DNA of 64,000 nucleotides. Source: CAWIHA01 sp963835855. GTDB taxonomy: Bacteria; Acidobacteriota; Terriglobia; Bryobacterales; Bryobacteraceae. Under the pieces are notes generated by a model. It saw only the letters and a program-made list of their open reading frames with translations, did not search any database and had not been told where the DNA came from. Location: positions 1-64,000 of the forward strand of contig CAWIHA010000039.1 in assembly GCA_963835855.1 (NCBI GenBank). The letters are read 5' to 3'. Shown here in pieces: positions 15,768-24,590 of this stretch. The position numbers and the translations under genes are program-made. Each line of letters begins with the position of its first letter. Position 1 is the stretch's first letter.

Positions 15768-16505
15768 ATGCCAAAGATCGAGGCGTGGGGCGCAAGCGAT
15801 CCAGGGCTCGTTCGCCGCAATAACGAGGACTGTTGGTCGATCGACCCGGCGCTGCGCGTTGCCATAATCGCCGACGGCATGGGCGGAGCCGCCTGCGGCG
15901 AAATCGCCTCCGCCGTGGCCGTGGAAGCGGTGCTCGATCACTTGCGGCGGCACGGCGATCAAGCCGCGCCCGCCGAATCGATCGAACAGGCTATTCGCGA
16001 AGCGAACCGGCGCGTGCTCAATCGGGCCACGCGCGAAGAAGCTTGCGCGGGCATGGGATCGACCCTCGTGGTCGCGTTCTGGGACCTGCCCCGGCTCATC
16101 GTCGCCAATGTCGGCGACAGCCGCGCCTACCTCTGGCGCGACGGCGCGCTCACGCAGCTTTCCTACGACCAGACACTCGCCAATGAGCTGCGCGCGCGCT
16201 TCGGTCTCTCCGAGGAAGACGTTAGCAATTTCCCGCACCGGCACGTGCTGACCATGGCGGTCGGCGCCTCGTCCGAACTGGCCATTCGCACGCGCGAAGC
16301 AGCGCTCGCGCCGGGCGACGAAGTGCTGCTCTGCTCGGACGGGCTTTCCGGGCCGGTCGCGGAAACGGCGATTGCCGGGACGCTCTCGCGCGATGCCCCG
16401 CTCCCGTTCCAGGTCGAGCAGCTTATCAGCCAGGCGAAGGCGGCGGGCGCGCCCGATAACGTCACCGTGGTCCTGCTGCGCTGGAAAGACGCCGGAATCG
16501 GGTGA
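15768..16505 (+). CDS. PP2C-family serine/threonine phosphatase
   Basis: A 245-residue PP2C (PPM) phosphatase. The metal-binding motifs are visible: RRNNEDCW near the N terminus, IADGMGGAACGE, STLVVAFW, NVGDSRAYLW, and the C-terminal APDNVTVVLL. Together these supply the aspartates that bind two Mn/Mg ions. Such enzymes reverse phosphorylation by Hanks-type kinases; no kinase is next to it. The start at 15768 (MPKIEAWG) is preferred because a GGGAAA site lies about 4-9 bp upstream, while the ATG at 15744 has its purine-rich sequence directly adjacent. It is separated by 49 bp from the downstream small secreted protein. Confidence 0.92.
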   Translation: MPKIEAWGASDPGLVRRNNEDCWSIDPALRVAIIADGMGGAACGEIASAVAVEAVLDHLRRHGDQAAPAESIEQAIREANRRVLNRATREEACAGMGSTLVVAFWDLPRLIVANVGDSRAYLWRDGALTQLSYDQTLANELRARFGLSEEDVSNFPHRHVLTMAVGASSELAIRTREAALAPGDEVLLCSDGLSGPVAETAIAGTLSRDAPLPFQVEQLISQAKAAGAPDNVTVVLLRWKDAGIG

Positions 16506-16554
16506 GCCGCGCGGCCCACTCTGATCGAGTATTATGTTCCTGAGGAGGGTGTAT

Positions 16555-16800
16555 ATGAAAGTACGGCGTCTTTGCGGAGTTGGAGCCCTGGCCCTGGCGT
16601 TCACGCTGGGACTGGCTACGTCAGCCTATACCCAGGAACACCATCCAGAGATTCGAGCTGCCCAGCGCCTGCTCGAACAGGCCATGGACCATTTGCAGCA
16701 CGCGGACCGGGATTTCGGCGGGCACCGTGTGAAAGCCATGGACCATATTCGTGCGGCACAGCACGAATTGCACGAAGCGCTGGAATACGATCGCAGGTGA
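16555..16800 (+). CDS. Small secreted helical protein
   Basis: From the ATG at 16555, which has GAGGAGGG 5 bp upstream, the protein is 81 residues. It has a signal peptide (basic start, hydrophobic core LALAFTLGLATSA). The mature part, about 55 residues, is histidine-rich and looks like two helices with a repeated pattern (RLLEQAMDHLQHADRD and KAMDHIRAAQHELHEAL). I recognise no named family. The pattern suggests a helical hairpin in the periplasm, possibly metal-binding, but this is only inferred from composition. Confidence 0.68.
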   Translation: MKVRRLCGVGALALAFTLGLATSAYTQEHHPEIRAAQRLLEQAMDHLQHADRDFGGHRVKAMDHIRAAQHELHEALEYDRR

Positions 16801-16826
16801 CGGAGCTTCCGGCGGCCCATCGCGGT

Positions 16827-19211
16827 CTATCGCAGTAACACCTTCGCCAGCCCTGCGTTGTTGGCCGAATCCACCGCGCGCACCACGACCAGGTGTTCCC
16901 CGGGCGTGAGGTGATCGATCGTCAAAACGAATCTTTCGCGCGGCGAATCGACGATGCCGTGCACGGGTTCCATCGGCGTCCACGGGCCGGCATCGAGCGA
17001 ATACTCGCAGCGGCGCAACGCAGAGGCGGCGTCGGCGGCCTCGACTTCGATTTCGACGTGCGAGCCGGTGCGCTTCGGCGCGCCCAGCGTGACGAGAGGC
17101 GGCGTGCGGTCGATCAGCACCGGCGGGCTCACCAGCTCGGCTTCTCGCGCGCTCGCGGGCGGATTCGAAGGGCTGTCCGAAGCAGTGACACGGAAGTAAT
17201 ACTTGCCGTCGGCGAGCGAGTCCCCGTCGATCGAATACGCATTCTCCATCAGGTTGCGTTTCAGCAGCTTCCACTCGCGCTCGTCTTCGCCGCGGAAATA
17301 AACGGCGTAGACCAAGCGATCGCCGTCGGCGTCCTCGGCCTGCCAGGTGATTTGGATCTGCCCCGAGGCGGCCCGGCCGAGAGTCTGCGCCGGCGTGCCG
17401 GCTGATGTGGCCGTCGCAGTCTCGTCCGTATCGGTCACGGTGACGCTGTAAGCGGCTGCCGCCCCCTGCGCCTGAACGGCCGCTTTTGCGCTTCCGCCGG
17501 CCACCGCCACGACGTTGATGCTCTTGACCACCGGCGGAGTGTTCTGCAGCAGATAGGCCAGCGTCACGCTGTTCATTTCGGGGCCGGCGTCCGCCTGCGG
17601 CGATTGGCCGCGCGCCGTTTCCGCGCTGAACTCCACCTTCCATTGGATGTAGCGCGCGTTCGGGCTGCGCACGAGCGAGCCCGCGGGATCGGTGAACGGC
17701 TCCGACCATTCGCTCCAGGTGCTATCCGGACGCGATGAGTTCCCGGCGCGGGTCCGGAAGGTCACCCGGCCGCCATCGGCTCGATCGCCGCGCCAGCTCA
17801 GGCGTCCCCAGCGCGCAACGCCACCCGCGTCGTGCACCGGGGATTCGTACGTGCCACTTGAGCCCGGCTGATCCGTCAGGCGATAGAGCTTGCCCATGTC
17901 GCCGGTCGCAGCGATGACGCCGTTGTTCCCGGCCAGCAGCCGGATTACTTCGCCTTCGTTCGTCTCGGCGAGCAGATCGGCTTTGCGGTCCGGGTTGAGC
18001 GCGTAGATACGCCCCTGCTCGTCGGTCGAGAAGAGGATGCGGCTGCCTTCGGGCAGCACGTCATACACGTCTTCCTCCTTCGAGCTCCAAAGCTTTTCGA
18101 CGGTATTGTCCGGAAAAACCTGGTAGATGGCGGATTTTTCCACGCCGGTGATGTCCACCGCCTGCGGCTGCACTACTGCCGCGGGCGCCGCCTGTACCGG
18201 CGGCTTCTCAGTTTCCGGCTTGGGCTTGAGCTCGACTCCCCCTTGTGCTTCCACCGTGATACTGGTGGCAGTGGCGCTGACGCTCGCACTGGCCGGCACG
18301 CCTGATACGGAAGTCACGCCGCCCAGAGCGCGCCGCGATATGGATCCGCCCAGCGCCGCGGCAATGATGCTGCCATCGGGCATGGGGACAATCGTGCGGA
18401 TCTCCGGCAGACTCGCGTCGTAAAGCGCGAACGCCTTGTCTTTCGCCGTGATGCGATAGAGGATGCCGTTCGGCTCGCTGCCCGCGAGCAGCCTGCCCTG
18501 GCCGTCGAAGGCCAGGCAAGTCACGTGCGACTGGCCGGTATCGTAGTAGACGTCCCCGCTTCCGGCGGATTCGATGCGGTAGATCTTGCCCTGGTTGCCC
18601 GTGCCCGCGTAGAGAACACCGCCGGGCGCGAGCGCGAGCGCCCAAATGTATTTCGCGCCGGGGGCGAAGTACTCGGCCGCCTTGCCGTTTTCAATCCGAT
18701 AGATCTTGCCGTCCGGCGAAGTGGCGGCGTAGAGCGCGCCTTTGGCGTCGAGCGCGAGCGCAAAGACTTCCGGCTGGTCCGACGTCCACACCACCGCAGC
18801 CTGGCCCGATTTATCGATGCGAAACACGCGGCCGCGATGGCCCGTGCCGGCGTAGAGAGTTCCATCGGGCGCCTTGACAACGCTCCAGATGACCGGCTGG
18901 TCAGAGGTGAACAGCGCCTCGGCTTTTGGCGCGAGCGCAAGGCGGCCGTCACGGGAGAGCAGCACGCCGCTGAAGCGGCCGGCAAGGAAATCCCGGTAGG
19001 TGTTCATCTCCCACGTGGCCGTTGTGGCGGCGCGGCCGGGAACGCATGCCAGGACGGCGCCCACAGCGAGGAGGGGCGGCAGGCGGCGAAAGTGTTTCGC
19101 GGCCGCTTGCTGGCGCGCGTGTTTCAGCGCCTCAAACAAGTTGCGTCGAACCGCGGCCGTAAGGGAGCCGCCCTGGCGGCTTCTGGCGCGGACTGCTGGG
19201 ATTTTCTTCAT
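16827..19211 (-). CDS. Secreted beta-propeller protein with C-terminal Ig/FnIII-like domains
   Basis: Starting at the ATG at 19211, the protein is 794 residues. A basic N-terminal region is followed by a hydrophobic stretch (LPPLLAVGAVLACVPG). From about residue 60 to 330 there are propeller repeats with the pattern G-LYAGTGxxGxIYRI (for example GTLYAGTGHRGRVFRI, GVLYAGTGNQGKIYRI). After an alanine/proline-rich linker come more propeller blades (SRILFSTDEQGRIYAL). The C terminus has FnIII or Ig-like modules (SIDGDSLADGKYYFRVTASDS, HLVVVRAVDSANNAG). The ATG overlaps the TGA of the upstream S55 peptidase gene in ATGA, so the two genes are coupled. Function is unknown, probably binding outside the cytoplasm. 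Confidence 0.72.
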   Translation of the reverse strand: MKKIPAVRARSRQGGSLTAAVRRNLFEALKHARQQAAAKHFRRLPPLLAVGAVLACVPGRAATTATWEMNTYRDFLAGRFSGVLLSRDGRLALAPKAEALFTSDQPVIWSVVKAPDGTLYAGTGHRGRVFRIDKSGQAAVVWTSDQPEVFALALDAKGALYAATSPDGKIYRIENGKAAEYFAPGAKYIWALALAPGGVLYAGTGNQGKIYRIESAGSGDVYYDTGQSHVTCLAFDGQGRLLAGSEPNGILYRITAKDKAFALYDASLPEIRTIVPMPDGSIIAAALGGSISRRALGGVTSVSGVPASASVSATATSITVEAQGGVELKPKPETEKPPVQAAPAAVVQPQAVDITGVEKSAIYQVFPDNTVEKLWSSKEEDVYDVLPEGSRILFSTDEQGRIYALNPDRKADLLAETNEGEVIRLLAGNNGVIAATGDMGKLYRLTDQPGSSGTYESPVHDAGGVARWGRLSWRGDRADGGRVTFRTRAGNSSRPDSTWSEWSEPFTDPAGSLVRSPNARYIQWKVEFSAETARGQSPQADAGPEMNSVTLAYLLQNTPPVVKSINVVAVAGGSAKAAVQAQGAAAAYSVTVTDTDETATATSAGTPAQTLGRAASGQIQITWQAEDADGDRLVYAVYFRGEDEREWKLLKRNLMENAYSIDGDSLADGKYYFRVTASDSPSNPPASAREAELVSPPVLIDRTPPLVTLGAPKRTGSHVEIEVEAADAASALRRCEYSLDAGPWTPMEPVHGIVDSPRERFVLTIDHLTPGEHLVVVRAVDSANNAGLAKVLLR

Positions 19212-20975
19212 TCCTTCACTTCCACTTGAATCGTCTTCGAGCCGCTGACAACCATGCCGTCCCCGCCGACCTCGAATTCGGCGATTTTGGAATTGGCAGG
19301 TGTGGCCATCCCGCTGAGCGGCGGCTGCGCGCGCCTTAGAATCATCGCCGCCGAGGGTGGGGGATCGGGCAAGGTCCGCCCCTCGACCTCGTAGGAGGGC
19401 AGGGCGCGCCACACCTCGACATACGCGTTCGTGTTCGGCCGCAGCGAGTTGATGAATGCAATGAGTTGCGAGGCCGACTTCGGCGGCGCGCTCAGAAGCT
19501 GCCCGTATTCGGTGAGATTGATGCTGTTCGCGTCGGCCGCCGTGAACTGCAAAGGGCCGGTGGGCGCGCCGGCCGGGACCCGGTACGTGACCTTGCGCAT
19601 CAGCTCGAGGCCGTTGTCGCCGCTGAGCCCGACGTGGAGATCCACGCTCTCGCCGGGGCGCACCTGGCGCCTCGAGACTCCAGAGCTGGTCGATGCGCAG
19701 TTCCCGCTTCCGGGAGAACGAATCGATCTGGAGCGTGATCCGCTTGAGCTGCAATGCGTCGAAGCCGCTCCCTGTCGCGTAGGCCACCGGCGCAGCGGCC
19801 CCAAGCGCCACCTGCGCGGCAAGGTTGAAATCGCCCGCGTACATATTGTTCAGTTTGAGCGGCGCGGCGCCGTTCTCAAATTCCACTTCGCCATGGATGG
19901 CGAACGTCGCATCGCCCAACATGCGCTCGGTTGCGTCAATCGCGGAGAACACCGCCATCTGCAGCAGGGTCGGCGACAGGATGCTGTCGTTCACCATCCG
20001 CATCTCGTAGGTGATGGGCCGGCCCGCGTCCAGCCCCGGCGCATGCCGGACCACCGATACCGATACCGGAATCGTTCGAGCGCGCCTCCCCAGCTCGCCC
20101 GCGATGGCCGTGTCGCGATCGTCGGTGATTGCGCCAACCCACTCGCGGGTGGCGGAAATCTTGAACGAGGTCGAGAGATTCGGCAATAGCGCGATAACGT
20201 CGGCGCGCGCCAACGGCAGATCGGTCGCCCCGATCGCGAGCAAGCGGTGGCCGAACGCGTAAATCTTCTGGCCGTCGATATAGGTGACGGTGCCGTCCGC
20301 CCCGATGCTCATGTCGCCCGAGAGCAGCTCGACGGTAATCATCGAGCCGGGCTGCAACGGGCCCTCGGGACTAACGCCCCCGGTGGGCCGCCCGCCGCCG
20401 GCCATGCCCTGCCGCGGTTCGAGGCCGAGCGCACGCAGCTCCGGCGCGAAACGCTCGATCGCATTCCGCGTGAAGCCTCCGAAGGAAACGGGGGTGGCGA
20501 TATCGACCATGCGTCCCCCGGCCGCCATGACATCCTCGCGCGGCGGGACGGCTCCGGCAAGCTTCCCATCCCAAAGCGCCGGATTGACGCGCGCGCTTTG
20601 CCGCGCGGCGGGCCCGGCCGCACGCACCATCTCCTCAATCGGCCGGATAGCCGTGATCGGCTCCTTCGAGAACGCGAACGTCATCGCCACAGCGCCGGCG
20701 AGACGCCCCTCGATGTATACCGGGCTGCCGCTCATCCCTGCGAGCACGCCGGTTTCCGCCAGCGGCCCTCCCGAGAGCCGGGCCAGAATCAGAGATTGTT
20801 TGGGGCCGACGTTCTCCAGCACGCCCAGGATCTCGACCTGAAAGTCCTCGATGCGGTCGCCGGCGAAGACCGTTTTTCCGGTCCCGCGCATGCCGGGCCG
20901 GATGTCCTGGAGAGGGAAAAAGCGGCTCTGGGCGCACAGGACGCCCACAAACAGCAAACCGCGGAGGAAACGCAC
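19208..20975 (-). CDS. SpoIVB-like (S55) serine peptidase domain protein, with frameshift
   Basis: The N terminus has a signal peptide (MRFLRGLLFVGVLCAQSRFF), then DIRPGMRGTGKTVFAGDRIE and ETGVLAGMSGSPVYIEGRLAG, where the serine of GMSGSP is the catalytic residue of SpoIVB-type S55 peptidases. The frame breaks near 19671-19684. Downstream the correct continuation is in another frame (SRRQVRPGESVDLHVGL, then RKVTYRVPAGAPTGPLQF) ending with TGA at 19208, overlapping the next ATG as ATGA. Before correction the first frame runs on by chance into the downstream propeller gene as one 1382-codon ORF, which is an artefact. The corrected protein is about 589 residues and probably acts in the periplasm. 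Confidence 0.78.
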
Positions 20976-21021
20976 GCTTTTATTCTATCGGAAGCCGCGC
21001 GCCACCCAGCAGCTTACGCCT

Positions 21022-21095
21022 TCAGGCCGAGCCGCGCCCGCTCAGGCCGAGCCGCGAACCGTAAGGGAGCGGTAAACATGTCAGGCCGAGCCGCG
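21022..21095. repeat. Three direct copies of a 15-bp repeat
   Basis: TCAGGCCGAGCCGCG occurs at 21022-21036, 21042-21056 and 21081-21095. The repeats lie between the S55 peptidase start and the next gene on the minus strand. The adjoining GAACCGTAAGGGAGCGGT resembles the arm sequences of the palindrome at 61773-61826, suggesting a shared repeat family. Confidence 0.6.
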
Positions 21096-21146
21096 ATTGT
21101 AAGGGCCGCTTCGACATTGCTAAAGCAAAGGTGCCCGAGGCTCCGA

Positions 21147-22016
21147 CTATGCGGGAACCCGTTCGCCGGGCTTGGAGCTGGCGCGCTTGATGAATTCGCG
21201 CGCTTCTTCGTTCGTTACCGTCAGGTGCTTGAACAAGTACTCGAATTCAAACCGGGCATCCTGAAAAAAGTCCAGGCACTCCTCGTCGGATTTACTGTGG
21301 ATACCGGCGCTCGCGACGGCATACAACTTGTCCATGGGGTTGTGGCCGCCTGGGCGAAGGTGGGGCGGAAGGATTTTGGACGCGTACTCTATTTTCGTAT
21401 CAAGGCGATGACTGTTCTTGACCTCTTCGATGCGCGGCAGTTCCTGAGACTCAAAGTTGGATAGCTTCGCCGCCTCAGCGATGAGGTCGAGTAGCATATT
21501 GACTTTGTTCTCGACGACACGCCGGAGGTAGGAAAGAGCGCCAAGGCCGAACGAGAAATTGCCGTTGATGAGCGCCTTCTTGTAAAGGGCCGTATCCTCG
21601 TCACCTAGCGCCTTTGCGAGCTCAGGTGACGGTTCAATGGAGAGTGGTGGAAACTGGCCGACCTTCTGGAAGACCGAAAACCGCCTTTCGCTTTCCGTCC
21701 AGAGGAACCAGTAATTTATGGATTTCTTCCCGCAATTGCGGCATACGTACTCTGCTCGGTGAAATGGATCAAGCGTGAAATAGACCCTGTCCTCTGCGAC
21801 TTCCCACATCGTCTCTTGCTCACAGTTCGGGCCGTCGCAATACGTTTTGATGTTCTTCGGCAACCATGCGGATGTGGTTACACCTAAGGATCGGGCCGGC
21901 TCTACCATGTGGGCGCTGCTGTAATTGTAGGCGTACTTCTTATACAGCGGCCCTTTCACGAGCAAGTCAGCAAGGATCGCACGCAGATCTACGAGCTTCG
22001 GCTCAGGGAGCGCCAT
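21147..22016 (-). CDS. Zinc-ribbon protein with DUF4145-like C terminus
   Basis: A 289-residue soluble protein. Two cysteine pairs, YCDGPNCEQ and VCRNCGKK, can form a zinc ribbon at about residues 58-95. The C-terminal half contains a helical stretch (ALSYLRRVVENKVNMLLDLI, then DKLYAVASAGIHSKSDEECLDFF) that resembles DUF4145/HEPN-like domains seen in many defence and toxin genes. I cannot identify a family with certainty. The base composition is less GC-biased than the flanking genes, which fits transfer. It is divergent from the SLATT-like gene, with 177 bp between their starts, so both may belong to a small accessory island. Confidence 0.55.
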   Translation of the reverse strand: MALPEPKLVDLRAILADLLVKGPLYKKYAYNYSSAHMVEPARSLGVTTSAWLPKNIKTYCDGPNCEQETMWEVAEDRVYFTLDPFHRAEYVCRNCGKKSINYWFLWTESERRFSVFQKVGQFPPLSIEPSPELAKALGDEDTALYKKALINGNFSFGLGALSYLRRVVENKVNMLLDLIAEAAKLSNFESQELPRIEEVKNSHRLDTKIEYASKILPPHLRPGGHNPMDKLYAVASAGIHSKSDEECLDFFQDARFEFEYLFKHLTVTNEEAREFIKRASSKPGERVPA

Positions 22017-22193
22017 CTAACTGGTCCATTATCGCACCGGCGGGTCCATCCGCGTTCGGGCAGTGCGCCAATTCCTGGGGGATTTCGGGGGCCAGTTCGC
22101 GCTATCGGCCATGGCCCCGCAATTCGTCACCCAAAATAGGATCGAGTGGAACGGCTGGCGTGCAGCGTTATAATTGGTGTGGAGAGAGAGCCC

Positions 22194-22679
22194 ATGCTCA
22201 ATGAATTCCAGACCACGCGTGTGTGGGAGAACATGCTGGCGGCAGAAGCGCGCGCTCTCTACTTTGGCGATCTGGCGTCCCGTTACACGCGCCAAAAACA
22301 GTGGATCACGGGGGCGTCTTTCCTGCTTTCTTCTGGCGCTGCTGCCACCATAATCGCCAAGGCCCCGCAGTGGGTTCCCGTAGTGCTGGCGCTGGTGGTT
22401 GCCGTGGCAACTGCATACGCGATAGCTGTGAACCTGGATGGGCGGATAGCGACCATGGCACAACTCCATTCAACGTGGAGCCAGATCGCAAACGAATATG
22501 ATCGCCTTTGGAACCATGTGAGCGAGGATGACGCCGAATCCCAGCTAGCAAAGATTATGGAGCGGGAAATGGAGCCTTCAAAATTGGCCACCACGGACGC
22601 GCCCAACGATCAGAAACTCATGGCGAAGTGGCAAGATCGCGTGTTCACTCTTTATCATCTGACGAGTCAGCATGGATAG
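22194..22679 (+). CDS. SLATT-like membrane protein
   Basis: From the ATG at 22194 (GGAGAGAG upstream) the protein is 161 residues. A cytosolic N-terminal helix precedes two transmembrane helices separated by a very short turn (ITGASFLLSSGAAATIIAKA and VPVVLALVVAVATAYAIAVN). A long C-terminal helical part follows (WSQIANEYDRLWNHV, ESQLAKIMEREMEPSKLA). This two-TM hairpin plus long helix is the SLATT layout, a family of membrane effectors in nucleotide-signal conflict systems. No nucleotide cyclase is nearby. Its last codons overlap the ATG of a proline-rich microprotein, suggesting coupled translation. Confidence 0.6.
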   Translation: MLNEFQTTRVWENMLAAEARALYFGDLASRYTRQKQWITGASFLLSSGAAATIIAKAPQWVPVVLALVVAVATAYAIAVNLDGRIATMAQLHSTWSQIANEYDRLWNHVSEDDAESQLAKIMEREMEPSKLATTDAPNDQKLMAKWQDRVFTLYHLTSQHG

Positions 22680-22815
22680 ACCTGACCGACTGGAGAAGAG
22701 CTGGCCTCCTATGCCGAAGCCAGCGCCGCCGCCGCCGAAGCCGAAGCCGCCATCAAAACCCGCGCCTCCACCGCCGCCTCCCCCACCTCCCCCGCCCCCA
22801 AAGCCCAACCCTTAA
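22672..22815 (+). CDS. Proline-rich microprotein, 47 aa
   Basis: An ATG at 22672 overlaps the SLATT-like gene's last codons (ATGGATAG holds both the start and the TAG stop). The frame reads MDRPDRLEKSWPPMPKPAPP followed by a run rich in PPKPK and twelve consecutive prolines, and ends PKPNP before a TAA. A polyproline helix is expected. The tight overlap supports real translation, but composition alone cannot prove it. Such tails can bind SH3-like or profilin-like domains. Alternatively this is a GC-rich out-of-frame extension without function. Confidence 0.4.
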   Translation: MDRPDRLEKSWPPMPKPAPPPPKPKPPSKPAPPPPPPPPPPPPKPNP

Positions 22816-22937
22816 CGGCTGGGGTCCCGGACGTTTGAGGTGGCCCCTTCCCAGACTTCCGCGTTGCAACGCGCCTTTCAGCCGCCTCCCATCCCATTGT
22901 CCGCACCGCAACTCCTGTGGTTAACTCAAGGTTGCCC

Positions 22938-23819
22938 ATGTTTGCTGCGGCCAGGAGCGCACAGCGGGATGGATCCGCCCCGAGCGGCCTTCGCTCGCTC
23001 CCCTGGCTCGCGATGCTGTGGTTTGGGGCGCTGCTCATCGCCTGTTATGCGCCGGTGCTGACGCGCCTGGTGCGCCAATGGGCGACCGACGGGGATATGG
23101 GGCACGGCTTTTTCGTGCCGCTCGTAGCCGGCTTCATTGCCTGGCAGCGGCGGGACGATTTGTTCGCCGCCGGGCCCGCGCCGAATTGGTGGGGAATGGC
23201 GGTCCTCCTCTGGGGCGCGGCGCAGCTCTACCTGGCTACGCTCGGAGCGGAGCTGTTCCTGGCGCGGACGGCATTCGTCATCTCCCTGACCGGCATGGTG
23301 CTGCTCCTGGGCGGCTGGCCGTTCCTGCGGATTTTGCGCTTCCCTCTGCTCCTGCTGCTGTTCATGGTGCCGATCCCGGCGATCCTTTACAACCAGATCA
23401 CATTCCCGCTGCAATTGATCGCGAGCCGGATAGCCGAAGGGGCGCTGGCGGCGCTCGGCGTGCCGGTGTTGCGCGAAGGGAACATCCTGGAACTCGCCAA
23501 CCAGCGGCTCTCGGTAGTGGAGGCGTGCAGCGGCATCCGGTCCCTGCTCACGCTCTCGTTCCTCTCGCTCGTCTACGCTTACTTCTTTGACGAGAAGGTT
23601 TGGATGAGATGGCTGCTGCTGGCGCTGACCGTGCCGATCGCCATCGCCGCCAACGCCAGCCGGGTCGCGATCGCCGGCCTGCTGAGCGAAGTGAATCCGG
23701 CTCTGTCCGAGGGTCTGTTCCACACCGCGTCAGGCTGGGTGATCTTTATGGCGGCACTGGTCATGCTCATCGTGGCGCACGCGGTGGTGAACCGGATCTA
23801 TAAGGCTCTCCATGGCTGA
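22938..23819 (+). CDS. Exosortase
   Basis: Starting at the ATG at 22938, the protein is 293 residues with about eight transmembrane helices. The catalytic triad of exosortases is intact: cysteine 197 in SVVEACSGIRSLL, arginine 242 in NASRVAIAG, and histidine 262 in FHTASGWVIF. Exosortases cut sorting signals such as PEP-CTERM at the cytoplasmic membrane, often with exopolysaccharide synthesis. The stop overlaps the start of the EpsI gene. No PEP-CTERM substrate is visible in this window. A GTG 21 bp upstream is an alternative start. Confidence 0.92.
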   Translation: MFAAARSAQRDGSAPSGLRSLPWLAMLWFGALLIACYAPVLTRLVRQWATDGDMGHGFFVPLVAGFIAWQRRDDLFAAGPAPNWWGMAVLLWGAAQLYLATLGAELFLARTAFVISLTGMVLLLGGWPFLRILRFPLLLLLFMVPIPAILYNQITFPLQLIASRIAEGALAALGVPVLREGNILELANQRLSVVEACSGIRSLLTLSFLSLVYAYFFDEKVWMRWLLLALTVPIAIAANASRVAIAGLLSEVNPALSEGLFHTASGWVIFMAALVMLIVAHAVVNRIYKALHG

Positions 23820-24486
23820 AGGAAGCTCCCGGTTCTGTTTCCTCAAGAGCAAACACGCGCGGATACTCAGTGCCGTACTGGTGGCGCAGGCCGTGGGGCT
23901 GTACGCCATCTCGCGGCGGGAAAACGTTCCGCTGGCCCGGCCGCTCGATCAGTTCCCGTCTCAGGCCGGCGCGTGGAGGATGGTCGAGGAAGGCGTGGTC
24001 GAGAAGGAGATCATGGACGTGCTGCGGGCCGACGACGTGCTCTCGCGGATGTACACGAACGCGGCGGGCGATCGCGCCGCTAGTCTTTTCGTCGCCTTCT
24101 TCAAATCGCAACGGGCCGGCCAGGCGCCGCACTCGCCCAAGAACTGCCTGCCGGGCTCGGGCTGGACGCCTTCGGAGTCGGACCTGGTTTCGATCACGGT
24201 GCCTGGGCTGGCCCAGCCGATTCAGGTGAACCGGTATGTGGTCGCCAAGGGCGATGAGAGGAGCGTGGTCCTCTACTGGTACCAATCGCGCGGCCGCGTA
24301 ATCGCGAGCGAGTACCGGGCGAAGATCGCCCTGGTCGCCGGCGCCATCCGTTACAACCGCACCGATACCGCGCTGGTCCGCGTGGCCGTGCCGGTTGCCG
24401 GGGATGACGCCGCCGCTGCATCGCGCACCGCCGAGCAGTTCGTCCAGGCGTTCTTCCTGATCCTCAGGAGCTATTTGCCGTCCTAA
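23812..24486 (+). CDS. EpsI-family protein (exosortase-associated)
   Basis: A 224-residue protein with an N-terminal membrane anchor (ARILSAVLVAQAVGLYAI) and a periplasmic domain. HSPKNCLPGSGWTP and VVLYWYQSRGRVIASEY are typical of EpsI, which in other bacteria is fused to or sits next to exosortase. The first codons overlap the exosortase gene by 8 bp, so both are probably made together. Function in exosortase systems is not settled; it may help sort or process exopolysaccharide-linked proteins. Confidence 0.9.
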   Translation: MAEGSSRFCFLKSKHARILSAVLVAQAVGLYAISRRENVPLARPLDQFPSQAGAWRMVEEGVVEKEIMDVLRADDVLSRMYTNAAGDRAASLFVAFFKSQRAGQAPHSPKNCLPGSGWTPSESDLVSITVPGLAQPIQVNRYVVAKGDERSVVLYWYQSRGRVIASEYRAKIALVAGAIRYNRTDTALVRVAVPVAGDDAAAASRTAEQFVQAFFLILRSYLPS

Positions 24487-24590
24487 AGGCGGAGCGGCCG
24501 CTCCGCCCCAGGGTGCCCCTCTTGAACAATGGAATCGGGCTGGGGTATCCTGTTGCGACGATTCTTTCGCGCGTATTCCGGAGGACTCTT

